NCBI GenBank assembly: GCA_032191425.1
Contig: CM063448.1
Span: 31,968,908-32,032,907 of the forward strand
DNA from: Lymantria dispar
Lineage: Eukaryota > Arthropoda > Insecta > Lepidoptera > Erebidae
Length of the DNA stretch: 64,000 bases
Reading direction: 5' to 3'
Positions 22,601 to 31,560 of this stretch are shown piece after piece. How positions within the stretch are numbered: the first letter of the stretch is position 1; the number at the start of each line of letters is the position of its first letter. The translations under genes and the position numbers were made by a program. The notes beneath the pieces are model-generated. The model was not told where the DNA came from and ran no database searches. It saw only the letters and a program-made list of their open reading frames with translations.

Positions 22601-24989
22601 AATTAACATGAATAAATCTAATAAAATAATTGTTAGTATACACTAGAAATTTTCCTTGTGGTGACAGAGTAAGATTACAATTCACCACCCCTCTCTCTTG
22701 TCCGTGGGTGTCGTAAAAGACGACCAAAGGATTATAATACGTAGATAATAACTATGCAAGAGAAAGAAAACTCGAAATATAACCCTATACCAACCCATTT
22801 GACCACTGCAGTTATAGTAGGTTCATTTCCCTTCTATTGTGGAGGAGGCTCGAACACATTGGGACAAATATAAGCTGTGATAATGATGATACCTTTTATC
22901 TCTTCAACGTGGATTCAAATGAGTAATTAATCCCCTTATCTTTCCAATAGATACACCTAGTCTTGCTCTATCATCACATGGAATCATATAACCCAACACT
23001 TGAGAAATAAAGTGTAGGATGACCATAAATTGGTAGGTAATAATTTATAATTACCTGCATGGTTTTTCCAGCTTCAGCAAATTGCTCTAATGCTGTTTGC
23101 AACTCTATTATTTGCAAGTACAAAGTAGCCTTGTCAATAATATTCAGATTAGACTCAAACGCTCTATTCATATGGCCCATATTACTTTTACTTGTCACAA
23201 TCTGATAACTTGTTAAAAAACTTGATAAGGCATCTTGTAGTTGATTTACATTCTTCAATATTACACCATTAAGAAAATGGTACATTGCGCTATCTCTCAC
23301 TTTGAAATTGTAACTTAAACACATTTCTAAGCTTTGAGTGGCTTTTGTATATTCTTGCTGTTGAATATATATTTGGGCTAGCAGTACCTGGCTTCCTGCA
23401 TGAGTAGTATCCAGGTCATGAATTTGTTGTGCCAATTTTTGGGCATCACTGGCGTAACCAAATAGAAACTTCAATTTAGCAAGCTCATATAAAGCATTTA
23501 CAAGGCCAGGGCAAGCATTGCATATAGCATTTAATAACTGAAAGCAATTCGAAACTATGGGATTCTTCTCATCTTGAGAATACATTAAATAACCAATAAT
23601 TATAAATGGCTTCTTCGGTAAATGCTTCTTAAACTCTTTGTATACTTCCAAAAGAAAATCAGGATCAAGATCTTTAACATATGCTAAGCTAAATGGGTTT
23701 CTATCAGCAATTGCCATTTTAGTTTCAAATGCATTATTCAAAAATGTTATTGCACTTGATGAGTTCTTTAGATTCAATTGAGCAGAGAGATAGTACAGTA
23801 AAGGAAGTTTGTTTGAACCTTGCATTTCAAATAAAAGTTCAATCTGTTGCGCTATTTGTTCTGTAGGACCATGCTCATTTAGCTGACAAAGAGTCAATCC
23901 ACAAAGTGCTGTAATAGAATTACTATCCAGTTTGCTGGCTGCCTTAAAGAAGTTCAATGCGTCTTTGTGTTTTCCTTGAAAAATGCATTGGTATCCTACT
24001 TCACTTAAATAATCAACATTGTTTGTGTTTATTTCGGATGCATATTGTGCGAATCTATAAACTTGTGACAGTACCGCACTAGATCTACCACAGGCTCTTG
24101 AAAATATTTGTGTAGTATTATAAAACTGATAAGCATTATGTGTCTCGTCATTCTCTAATACAGTAAAAAATTTATTCAATTGATCCGCAGCTTCAATATA
24201 ATCAGCATTTTTACACAATGCTATATATATTCTGATTTTCAGTGCTTCTGTATTATCTGGAGCAAAAGGGAAAATGCGCTCCATTGTATCAAGTACTGCA
24301 TCCCATTTTTGCATAGCAAACTCATTTCTCATTTTCTCTATAAGCGGAACAACTTGTCCTGGATTATTGACTATTATTTTATCCAGAGTCAGATTAGATG
24401 CATCATAATCTTTTGCAAAATATTTGAATTTAGCTACACCTAAGAGTGCATCAACATTTCTATCACTTTTATTGAGAACCAACTCCAAGCAGTCCAGAGT
24501 TGATATTTGCATGTTGCCCAGATTTATATACATATCATTCCAGCACTTTAAAATTAAAGCTTCTAAATTGTTGGGATCTTTACGTAAAGATTTATTAATA
24601 TAATCTGATGCTTTATCATATTTTTCTGCTAAAGATAAAAATAAGCCAGCATAATAAAAGGATGTGGCATTCGCTTGTTTCTTTTCCTCTTTCAATTTGG
24701 ACTCTAAATTGTACAAAGCATCTCTCTCTCCTGGACTACCAAGTTTGTAACCATATATAAGAGCAATAGTAACTGCTAATTTTAAGTCTGATTTAGATTG
24801 TAAGGAAGATAACTCACTTATTCCTTTCTGGATTTGCCCTTCTAGAATACTAGCCATACCACTGTAAAATAAAAATTCTGCAGATTCCCCATACTGTTCA
24901 GAAGCTTTTGAAGCAGTAGATTTTGCATTGCCATATAACTTTTCACGTAAATAATAACTTATGTTACATCTAATCCATGCAAAATCCAT
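10679..24989 (-). CDS. TTC21B: Tetratricopeptide repeat protein 21B / IFT139 (complete, 11 exons)
   Basis: Subunit of intraflagellar transport complex A, which carries out retrograde transport in cilia; in insects it is expected in ciliated sensory neurons. Exons in transcript order: 24989-23055, 22558-22273, 19233-19040, 17606-17214, 16554-16450, 15687-15516, 14905-14716, 13580-13377, 12483-12385, 11723-11605, 10917-10679. All phases join without a break, giving 3936 nt, 1311 residues plus TAA; human TTC21B has about 1316. The protein is TPR repeats throughout. Strong matches to the family include NPDFLLE-like DPDFLLEVY, SLEMCLSYNFKVRD, MMADLAFRK, LRTAEKLL and the C-terminal AVGYKLAHSYLK...YPKIKKEILDKAKNNLR. 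The first Met aligns with the human start (N-terminal ISYY/INYY block). The first exon carries almost half the protein; later exons are small and separated by repeat-filled introns. The start lies 12 nt after the NATD1 stop, in the same frame. Confidence 0.96.
10965..11119 (+). repeat. SINE-C copy, head truncated
   Basis: TGTCGTGGGTTCTATTTCCAC to GAGTGGAGTTGTC. Confidence 0.65.
11835..12160. repeat. Rearranged SINE-A pieces with an inverted pair
   Basis: A plus-oriented head (from 11838) is followed by minus-oriented pieces. The arms 11969-12000 and 12017-12048 are 32-bp inverted repeats with one mismatch. Confidence 0.6.
12175..12242. repeat. Near-perfect 32-bp hairpin
   Basis: Arms 12175-12206 and 12211-12242 pair with one mismatch around a 4-nt spacer. 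Confidence 0.9.
12537..12768 (-). repeat. SINE-A copy, full length
   Basis: TCATCATCATGACATACGTC to CTCCACCACC; between TTC21B exons 9 and 8. Confidence 0.8.
12802..12982 (-). repeat. SINE-C copy
   Basis: CTGGATTAAGGAAATAATTC to GACCATCTGTGCAG. Confidence 0.7.
12995..13233 (+). repeat. H1 3' fragment
   Basis: Only the last part is clear: GGCTATATTTTATCCCGG to GTGGGTTTCTAG. Confidence 0.55.
13870..14080 (-). repeat. SINE-A copy, diverged
   Basis: CTCATATACATCCTACAGG to TATTCTTGCTCTGTTCC. Confidence 0.65.
14530..14632 (-). repeat. SINE-A head fragment
   Basis: TTTTATTTACATTTTC to AGTGAATTGTATTCGTGATCC; 84 nt from TTC21B exon 7. Confidence 0.5.
14981..15180 (+). repeat. SINE-C, tRNA-derived (family description)
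   Basis: Best copy of the family. The head has pol III boxes: A-box-like GATGGCGTAGTGGATAAGA and B-box GGTTCGAATCC. The body has GCGATCC, TTGTTGTTCTGAGTCTGG, CCCCCGCAATACAAGGATTA and the end GGTGCGGGGTGTTGTC. It lies in TTC21B intron 6. Confidence 0.75.
15745..15905 (-). repeat. Repeat E copy, diverged
   Basis: CAGTTAATTGGAGACGACGC and GACGTCAACCCTCTTTAG. Confidence 0.5.
16016..16208 (+). repeat. SINE-A copy
   Basis: CCCTCTCTTGCCCGTGGGTGG to GGGCTATGATGATGATG; head lost. Confidence 0.75.
16930..17165 (+). repeat. SINE-A copy, full length
   Basis: GTGTGGTGACAGAGTAAG to GATGATGATGAGGATGATTG, then a GATG-rich tract running to the splice donor region of TTC21B exon 4. Confidence 0.85.
17701..17938 (+). 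repeat. SINE-A copy, full length
   Basis: CGTGTGGTGACGGAATGAG to GAGATGATGATGATG. Confidence 0.85.
17985..18060 (-). repeat. Repeat D fragment
   Basis: AGTGTTCGAAACATCGTTC. Confidence 0.5.
18083..18303 (-). repeat. SINE-A copy
   Basis: GGCTCATATACGTACCAC to TTCGTCACCCCATGG. Confidence 0.75.
18448..18559 (-). repeat. SINE-A 3' part cut by a Helitron-like element
   Basis: GCTTGAGTCTCCTCCATATT to CTTCTCTTGCATAACTTTTA; the Helitron-like element begins at 18560. Confidence 0.7.
18560..18859 (-). mobile_element. Helitron-like element H1 (family description)
   Basis: Sense direction: 5' TCTATACCAATAAATAAAAT, GGAGTGTCTG, ATGCTCACACGGTTATTTGC, a (TGTC)n tract, TTGTTCCGGGTAATCTTC, CAATGGAAAGCTATAATATC, ATCCCGGTATTCCCACGGGA, 3' GCGAAGCGAGGGCGGGTTGC, TAG. 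A 5' TC, a 3' CTAG, insertion between A and T and no duplication fit Helitrons. About 300 bp, non-coding. This copy sits in a SINE-A. Confidence 0.65.
19368..19752. mobile_element. hAT-like MITE, 385 bp
   Basis: Termini TAGGGTTGCCA / TGGCAACCCTA are inverted repeats, with a perfect 8-bp duplication GCTGTGAC at 19360-19367 and 19753-19760. It lies in TTC21B intron 2 and has no coding potential. Confidence 0.88.
19795..20250 (+). pseudogene. RTE-type LINE fragment, reverse transcriptase C-terminus
   Basis: The frame at 19931-20122 reads MERAMLGICLRDKVWN, TDIAHRIITLNWQWAGHIA and TDNRWRKR, then breaks by frameshift; WTSIG-like remnants follow to 20240. A SINE-A fragment follows directly. In TTC21B intron 2. 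Confidence 0.8.
20256..20345 (+). repeat. SINE-A head fragment
   Basis: TCTTGTGGTGATGGAATAAG, then a short diverged body; abuts the LINE remnant before it. Confidence 0.6.
20360..20430 (-). repeat. SINE-C fragment
   Basis: AGGTACAAATCACGCCCAGAC to TTTGTAGATCGCAC. Confidence 0.5.
20579..20873 (+). mobile_element. H1 copy, first of a tandem pair
   Basis: The 5' end is decayed (TACCAATAAATAAAATTGG); ends GGGTTGCTAG, immediately followed by the second copy. Confidence 0.65.
20874..21166 (+). mobile_element. H1 copy, second of a tandem pair
   Basis: Begins TCTATACCAATAAAG directly after the CTAG of the first; ends GCGGGTTGCTAG. Confidence 0.7.
21259..21786. mobile_element. pogo/Tigger-like MITE, 528 bp
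   Basis: Termini CAGTGTAAACTC / GAGTTTACACTG are inverted repeats flanked by TA on both sides (21257-21258, 21787-21788). 'Ataacga' and 'ctctataatgtc' words near both ends suit pogo/Tigger. It contains an 83-codon open frame (21277-21528) with no transposase motif. It lies in TTC21B intron 2. Confidence 0.75.
21865..22195 (+). repeat. Repeat G copy, complete
   Basis: GGTAGGAGGACACTGTTGAC to TTTGCTATAAAAAAAAG; the A-rich end suggests a retroposon (SINE). It ends 78 bp from TTC21B exon 2. Confidence 0.65.
22656..22894 (+). repeat. SINE-A copy, full length
   Basis: TTGTGGTGACAGAGTAAG to GTGATAATGATGAT; between TTC21B exons 1 and 2. Confidence 0.8.
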
Positions 24990-25001
24990 GATTAAGTATC
25001 T

Positions 25002-26435
25002 CTAAGAGTTATCTTCTAAGTCGATTTTAACTTCTAAAGACTTGTATTGGTTCAAGTTAGATTCATAGTATTTATTCAAGAAAGTACATTGCAAAGTCAC
25101 ATCTAGTTTATTTTGTAGTGCATAATCAAAAGCATGCTGTAAAAAAAGATATTAAAGTCAACAATAATACACAGAAAATATATTGTTCGGATTTGTAAAT
25201 GATTAATTTAGGTATTTTGTTTTTTAACATAGGCACACATGAAACTTCTTAAAAATAAACCTAAACATATTTATTTCAGTGTTGGTGGTAATAATTTTGA
25301 ATGGAGCATAGACATGTAAAAAAGTTTACACTTTTTTTGTATCTTATATCTTTTGACTTCGTATTTTTAAGTAGTTAACTTAAAAATACAAAGTCAAAAG
25401 ATATGAGATACAAAAAAAAGTGTTATCATTTTTACATGCTACTTAAAACTATAACAGAAAATAATACGTTTTATAAAATCAAAATAATTATGTTTAATCT
25501 TAATCACATAAAACATGTTAAAATAGTTGCAGCTTAACCTAAGGCTTGAAGCTGATAAGCTCAAGTTTTGAAGATTATCAGATTTTCTTCAGAAATAGTT
25601 AATAAATAACAACAGAGAATTTAATACAATTTTTATTTGTAATTAAAAATAGCCCAGCATAGTAGACTTTAAGAAATTAATGATATGATTTTTTTTAAGT
25701 ATAATGTAATATAGTTATTTTAATGTGCCTATATGCCTTATATCGGCATATTAAACTATTAATTTTTTATTTGTGTCGGTTTACATTTACAATAACACAT
25801 TACCTCTAAATAATGTTTATTCTATAACTCGATAAAACAAACCTTAGCAAGGATCTTTCCAACTCCTTTACCTTGAAAAATGCTAGGTACCTCAGTATGA
25901 ATTAATTTTATTCTCTTTCCAGTTTGTTCATAATCGACAACAGCTTTCTCTGGAATAAATTATATTATATAAAAATATACATTGGAACAACCCACTTATC
26001 AAATGGTAATGTATATTAAGTTTATAGTACAACTTCATAGGCATGAACCCGTTACACATTAACAAGGCTTAAGAAGCAAGAATAAGGGTAAAGGTAAATT
26101 GATCTATGGATAAGGGCAACAGAAGAATTGAGACTCAGCAGTGGTGGTTCCGATTCAACAAATTTCAAATTTAACATTTAATAGGTTCACTACGAAAATA
26201 AATTTAGAACTATTATAACTAAAAAGTCACCAACATTATTCTTACAAATAACATTAGTTTGCAAAATTTCTATATAATGGTTGTATTACTAACACTGAAA
26301 GTATAAAATAATTGAATTAAACAACTGAAAATACTTACGCCCGTGCAATGTTATGGTAAATTGTTGCTTAGCAACATCGTTGTAAACTTTCAACGCTTCG
26401 GTTGAGAATGCTCTAATGGTAGCCCGGGTTAACAT
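25002..26435 (-). CDS. NATD1: NATD1-like GNAT-family N-acetyltransferase (complete, 3 exons)
   Basis: Small single-domain acetyltransferase of the NATD1 (GTLF3B) group; substrate not established. Exons in transcript order: 26435-26339, 25949-25843, 25136-25002, with good donors (GTAAGT, GTTTGT) and AG acceptors. They join to 112 residues plus TAG; human NATD1 is 113. The acetyl-CoA-binding motif is seen as QGKGVGKILAK, corresponding to RGRGIAKHLAK in the vertebrate protein, preceded by IHTEVP (vertebrate LQHTEVP). The C-terminal CTFLNKYYESN matches CWYIQKYVKEN. The N-terminus, MLTRATIRAFSTEALKVYN, is basic, lacks acidic residues for the first 12 positions and looks like a mitochondrial import signal (inference). 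The last exon ends 12 nt before the TTC21B start, so any 3' UTR must run into TTC21B coding sequence. Confidence 0.9.
25305..25440. repeat. Long imperfect inverted repeat in NATD1 intron 2
   Basis: Arms of about 64 nt: GTATCTTATATCTTTTGACT pairs with AGTCAAAAGATATGAGATAC. The hinge is near 25376. Confidence 0.85.
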
Positions 26436-27713
26436 TACAATTACGTGTTAAATAATCACGCACTTGAACTTTTCTAAATATTTATAAAAAAAAAATATAG
26501 AGAAAAAATAATAAATAAAATAGTCTAGATTTAGCATCTTACATGACATATTATTGTAATTTCTTTTTTTTGTATTGGCAATGATGGTGCTTTTTTTTCT
26601 GTTTGTCTACTCCGGTAAGCTAAGCGAACAAATTATGTACAGCCAAGTCTTTATTACTTCACATATTAATAAAATAAAAGTCGCTGTCCATCAGTCATTA
26701 TCATTCATTATACGCTGAAAATCAAATTAAAAATCGCTCGAAAGTTTCGGCAGAACAAGAAAATACACTTAAACTGCAATTTTATCATATTTAACACTTC
26801 AGCACTTACTATTACACTATTTAAACTACACTTGTTATTTTACGTATAATATCAACAAAATTCTTCAATACACATTATAGAATATAAAAGAAATGAATAG
26901 GATTCAATAACGCAACAGAACCCTTCCTTACTCCCGTAAAAATATAACTTAATTTTAAAATGTATTATTATAAATTAAAGTATTGTGGCAATAAACTACT
27001 GTTTTTTTTTTTATTTTAATAACGGCTACATTTTTATTTAGTTACGGTTGTAGAGCTCACTGTTACCACTGTGAGTTCTTCAGTTCTTCACAAATCAGTT
27101 TCTTCATATTTTTATTATCTTCAGTCATTGTCCATCAGTAAGTCGAATCGTCCGTCGTCCGTCGTCGAACCTTTAACAATAGTCTGCTAATGATATCTTT
27201 TAGGCATTTTGGTTAAAAAAAAACATTTGTAAAGCACTTTTATATCACACTCATTATACCCTAGCAGTTTCTGTGCATCACATTACAGAAAATCTCATCA
27301 GCATTATAAGACGTTAAAACACTTGGGTGTGTGATATTATACAAGAAAAAATGAAAGCGTAATGCGGTAGGCATGACAATTTCACGAACTCGTCAAAACT
27401 CCATAAAAATAGTATAACTTCCTAAAATTTTGACGAATTTTGTTCTGTTTGTTTGTTTGGACAGACAAAGTGAAAAGGTTAAATTGTTGACTTTATTTAA
27501 GCGTTGGCTCCCCAATTAAAACTTCTCTCAGTATTTGGGCAGAAAAATATTTAACATAAAACATAATTTTACTTTCTTCTTCTTGTTGTTTAATGGCAAT
27601 AAGCTATAATAATATGAGCTATTGGTGCCAGTGTAAAGCTCTATATAATATTGATTATTCACACATTCATTATTTAGTCTTCGTAGCTATCTAATGTCAT
27701 AATATGCTAAAAT
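26436..27713. other. Upstream region of NATD1
   Basis: AT-rich, no coding sequence and no clear repeat. It should contain the NATD1 promoter; no confident TATA or initiator was chosen. Confidence 0.5.
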
Positions 27714-28104
27714 CTTAGAATAATAACATATAGAAGGTAAGTTCACGCACAAAAAGTAAGGCATTTCAATTGGAGCCTAATGGAGCTTACGCCGGAACCG
27801 TTCCGTAATGTACAAGTCATTGTACTGCACGAACGTAGGCAACTCTTAAAAAATAAATTGGTAATTATGACGGTTGGTGCATTCAAATGGTGTCACAACA
27901 CATTTGAAAAACTTAAAAAAGTTTTTAACATTACTTTTAAAATTATTTCGATGATTTATGTTAATAAAAACAAAATTTGATTTCATAATTTGTATAGTGG
28001 TTTGCGTGTGTAAAGTACGTGTGTAATCGTCTGCACGCCATTAGTATTTTTAGATTCAAATTTTTAAAGTTCGAAGTACTGACACTATCCGTTATTATTC
28101 TAAG
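27714..28104 (-). mobile_element. TIR element 'M', copy 2
   Basis: Reverse orientation to copy 1. Target duplication GCTAAAAT / ACTAAAAT (one mismatch). The terminal repeat is slightly decayed at the right end. Confidence 0.85.
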
Positions 28105-28925
28105 ACTAAAATATTCAATTTAAATTTGGAGCGTCACGTGCAAGTTTCACGTTGGACTTACTCTTTATATACAATGAGTACACTGTACATGTTAGTTACG
28201 TTCGAATCTACTACAGTTAGAAAACATTTAAGTTCTTTAAATAAAATATTCAACGACGACTAACAAATAGAAATGCCGTCTGATGTTGTTAAGGTACTTC
28301 ATAGAAGATAACAATGTTGAGTCTATTAAAATGAAAGATACTTATCAGTCTCTCGTTCTGACTGAAATCGGACACGAATGTTGTATCAACTCCACGATAC
28401 CGCGTACTTTACAATTAGGAAAGCCTCTTACTTTCTTATGCAGGTTATCTCAAAAATAGAGGTTGGCTAGCTTGGGGGGGTCTAACTGAGAAAGTGTCCG
28501 GTGGAAAGTATAAAATATATAATAGTTCTAAAAACATCTTGAATGACGCTTGTGCCACAACTACTCTCGTAATAAAATATAATACATAACGTAAGTGGCG
28601 CTGCTCCGTGGTCCGGTCCGGTAAGACCCTACAGCAAGCTTTATGACGAACAGTTTAACATTTAGATAGGTACATACAGTACATAATATGTACCTATGAC
28701 GTTTTCAATAATGACATAACATGAAGTATTTCAAAATTCCAAATTATTCTAATTTATACTATATAATATAATTTTTTATTTACAATAATATTATTAGGTA
28801 TTATTGATTTTTTTAATGTTTTTATGTTTTCTATTATTTATTATTATTACTGTAATTAAAATTAAATGGATATGGAGATCTATGTAACTCACTATTGACT
28901 TGTAACTCTGTTATCAATAGAGAAT
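28105..28925. other. Unassigned DNA between M copies 2 and 3
   Basis: No coding frame or family match seen. Confidence 0.5.
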
Positions 28926-28933
28926 ACTATACT

Positions 28934-29329
28934 CTTAGAATAATAACGTATAGAAGGACTGACACTACAGTACTTCGAACTTTAAAATTTGAATCTAAAA
29001 ATATTAATGGCGTGCAGACGATTACACACATACACACGCACACCACTATACAAATTATGAAATCAAATTTTGTTTTTATTAACATAAATCGTCGAAATAC
29101 TTTTAAAAGTAATGTTAAAAACCTTTTTAAGTTTTTCAAATGTGTTATGACACCATTTGAATGCACAAACCGTCATAATTACCTATTTATTTTTTAAGAG
29201 TTGCGTATGTACGTGTAGTACAATGACTTGTACATTACGGAACGGTACCGGCGTAAGCTCCATTAGGCTCCAATTGAAATGCTTCACTTTTTGTGTGCGA
29301 ACTTACCTTCTATACGTTATTATTCTAAG
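28934..29329 (+). mobile_element. TIR element 'M', copy 3
   Basis: Perfect 8-bp duplication ACTATACT on both sides (28926-28933, 29330-29337). Very close in sequence to copy 1. Confidence 0.9.
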
Positions 29330-29490
29330 ACTATACTACTATACTACAGCCCGGCAGCTGGTTGTACGCAACCCTTAAATAGAACTAGTTTTAATTAATT
29401 GACATAGAGGACTTTTTCATGGCACGGGTAGATAAAAATTACACTTTAAAATTAGTCAGCCTGAAAACTTACATTGTGAAGGGGACACGT

Positions 29491-30182
29491 TAGGACTTCC
29501 AATCCCGCAATGAAGGGATCTCGGTATTGCGGGATCCCGCGCCATTTTCCAATCCCGCATGACCGGGATTGCGAGCGCAGGATCCGCGGGATTTGCGGGA
29601 CTGAAAAAAGCGTGCATGCAACTTCAAACTTAATAAACTCTCAAACTCAAATAGTAACATATCCTATATAAATTTACATTTTAAATGTATGTTTTTTGGT
29701 TTGATTTTTTTTAAATTTTATGTACTGTATTTTTTGAAGATTTGTTTTGATTTGTTTTTAATTCAGTATATGTTACTGTTTTTTATGAAGAAAAATAAAC
29801 GATGTAATTTGTTTGATCTCATATTAGTGGTAATACTTTAATAAATATGGAGTTATTGATAATTCATAAGGTTTTTGTGATAAATAAACGAAGTAATTTC
29901 ATTGGTCTGATACTAATAGTAATACTTTAATAAATGTGTAGTTAGTCGATTAATTCATTCTTTTTGTTACAAATAAACGGTGTAATTTGATTGATTTCAT
30001 ATTAATAATAATATGTACGTAAATAAATATGCATTTGATTAATTCATTGATTTATTTGCCTTATATAAATGTGAATATTTTCGATATGCGGGATCCCGCA
30101 AATATCGCGATCCCGCGGGATTGAAAATTTGTAGTCCCGCAAATATCGAGATTGAATCTAGGCTGCGGGATTGGAAGCCCTA
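29491..30182. mobile_element. hAT-like MITE with GC-rich subterminal repeats, 692 bp
   Basis: Inverted termini TAGGACTTCCAATCCCGCA and TAGGGCTTCCAATCCCGCA (one mismatch) with a perfect 8-bp duplication GGACACGT (29483-29490, 30183-30190). Both ends carry several GGGATCCCGC-type words. The AT-rich centre holds three degenerate tandem units of about 100 bp (about 29790-30050), each with AAATAAACGRWGTAATTT. Confidence 0.9.
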
Positions 30183-30420
30183 GGACACGTGCTTAATTTT
30201 TTTTTATTTTGCCAATACTTTTACGCAGATCTGTGCTGTGGTGGTTTATTAATTAACAATTGCTTTATTTAAATACCCTATTGGATTAGAAAAATAATCC
30301 TTTTACACCTAATGAATAAAATCTAATATCAAAGTGCAAAAGTGGGGCAGTCCGTCTACTCTTTTAGACAAAGATCGGCATATCGGTCTTCGGCCTAAAT
30401 AGCTTTGCAATTACCGCATT

Positions 30421-30674
30421 GTAATTAGTTCGCCATCCGCAGAGAGACTGACCGCGCGAGGGCGACCGACGTCCTGGGAGGGGCGTTGGAAAGGGAGGGT
30501 ACTCGAAAGAGTATGCCGCCGGGCTGGCCACGGACGACAAGGAATTCGGTACCTGTGGTCGGCCCAATGGCGAAGAAGAAGGATTAAGGTGGGATATGGG
30601 GACGCACGCCGTCCTTTCGTTGCCCGGACGGACTGGTCAGTGTGTGCGTTGACCATAGCCCACCAAAAAAAAAG
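30421..30674 (+). repeat. SINE-B copy (family description)
   Basis: GC-rich, non-coding, about 330 bp when complete. Sense direction: GGCGGCGCAGGCGCGA, TGCGCCTGAT, GGGGATTTTAGTCCGTCACC, CGCAGAGAGGCTGAC, GGGTATTCCGTCGGGCCGAC, GGAACTCGGTACCGGTGGTC, GGCCGCGCGCCGCCC, GACCATAGCCCACC, poly-A. The 3' part is the same as the tail of the R1-clade LINE fragments here. This copy is 5'-truncated. Confidence 0.7.
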
Positions 30675-30679
30675 GGTAG

Positions 30680-31560
30680 CAATAAATAAGACAGAGGCCC
30701 TATTGTTTCATGGGCCTTGCAACGATCACCCGCCGGGGCCTCGATCACTGATCACTCGAGCGTCAATTCGGTCCCCATCAACATCCGAGCTCAAATGGGT
30801 CTGAGCCTCGACGAGCGATGGTGGTTCAGGGAGCATTGCCGCTAACTTGCTCCACGGCTTGTCGCCGCAGCGTCCGCCCGTCGTGGCTTATGCAAAATGT
30901 GAGCGGACCCAGCACTACGTTCCGACGGCCCTGTACGGCGCACCCACGTAGCTGGGGTCCCTGACCGTCCCACTCGGAGGCAGCGTGCCAGCATGCGTTG
31001 GCAGGAACTCCCTCTTGGAACTTGGAGGCGGAGATGCTCGCTGGTATTTACCGACGGGTCTCGGCGACGCTGGCAGGGATGGCTATGTCTCGTTACGCGA
31101 GCTGGCCGCCTGGCAGGGCAACGTCATTGTCCGTTGGGCACTCCGGCTGGAAAGGCTTCGGTTCGGTGTTCGGACCGTCGAGGCCTTTAGGCCAGTGCTG
31201 ATAGAGTGGTTGCGTCGGCGGCACGTGGTCCTCTCCTTCCGACTAATGCAGGTCTTGTCAGGACATGGTTGTTTCGGCAAGTACCTGCAGAAGGTCGCAA
31301 AGTACCTGTATTAGGCGGCGCAGGCGCGACTACTTGCGCCTGATTACGCCTTAGTCGAGGTAGCGGGTGGATGGAACGGGGATTAGTCAGCCACCCGCAG
31401 AGAGGCCGACGGCGGGAGGGCCACTCCGGCCGGCACCACTGCAATGTAGCCGGGCCGGCCACGGATGTCACGGAATCGGTACCAGTGATTGGCCCAATGG
31501 CAACGGGGACGGAATATGGTAGCTTATGAGGTCGTACGCCGCTCGTCTGGTGCCTTTCAA
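30680..31560 (+). pseudogene. R1-clade LINE fragment, RT C-terminus plus 3' tail
   Basis: Frameshifted pieces read KTEALLFHGP, PTALYGAPT, AGTPSWNLEAEMLA and then, in the frame of 30985-31314, RFGVRTVEAFRPVLIEWL and FRLMQVLSGHGCFGKYL. These are the conserved C-terminal blocks of R1-clade non-LTR elements. From 31313 it continues as the GC-rich 3' region (SINE-B-like) to about 31560. Confidence 0.75.

Noticed and set aside
25002..26435. Treating NATD1 exons as extra 5' exons of TTC21B
   Set aside because: An in-frame TAG separates them and each product matches its own family from first to last residue.
28927..29166. Conserved 70-110-codon frames (MHSNGV..HLKNLKRFLTLLL) seen at 1232-1564, 29166-28927 and 33721-33521
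   Set aside because: They recur only because they lie in copies of the M element. The frames differ in start and end and have no protein features beyond low-complexity hydrophobic stretches.
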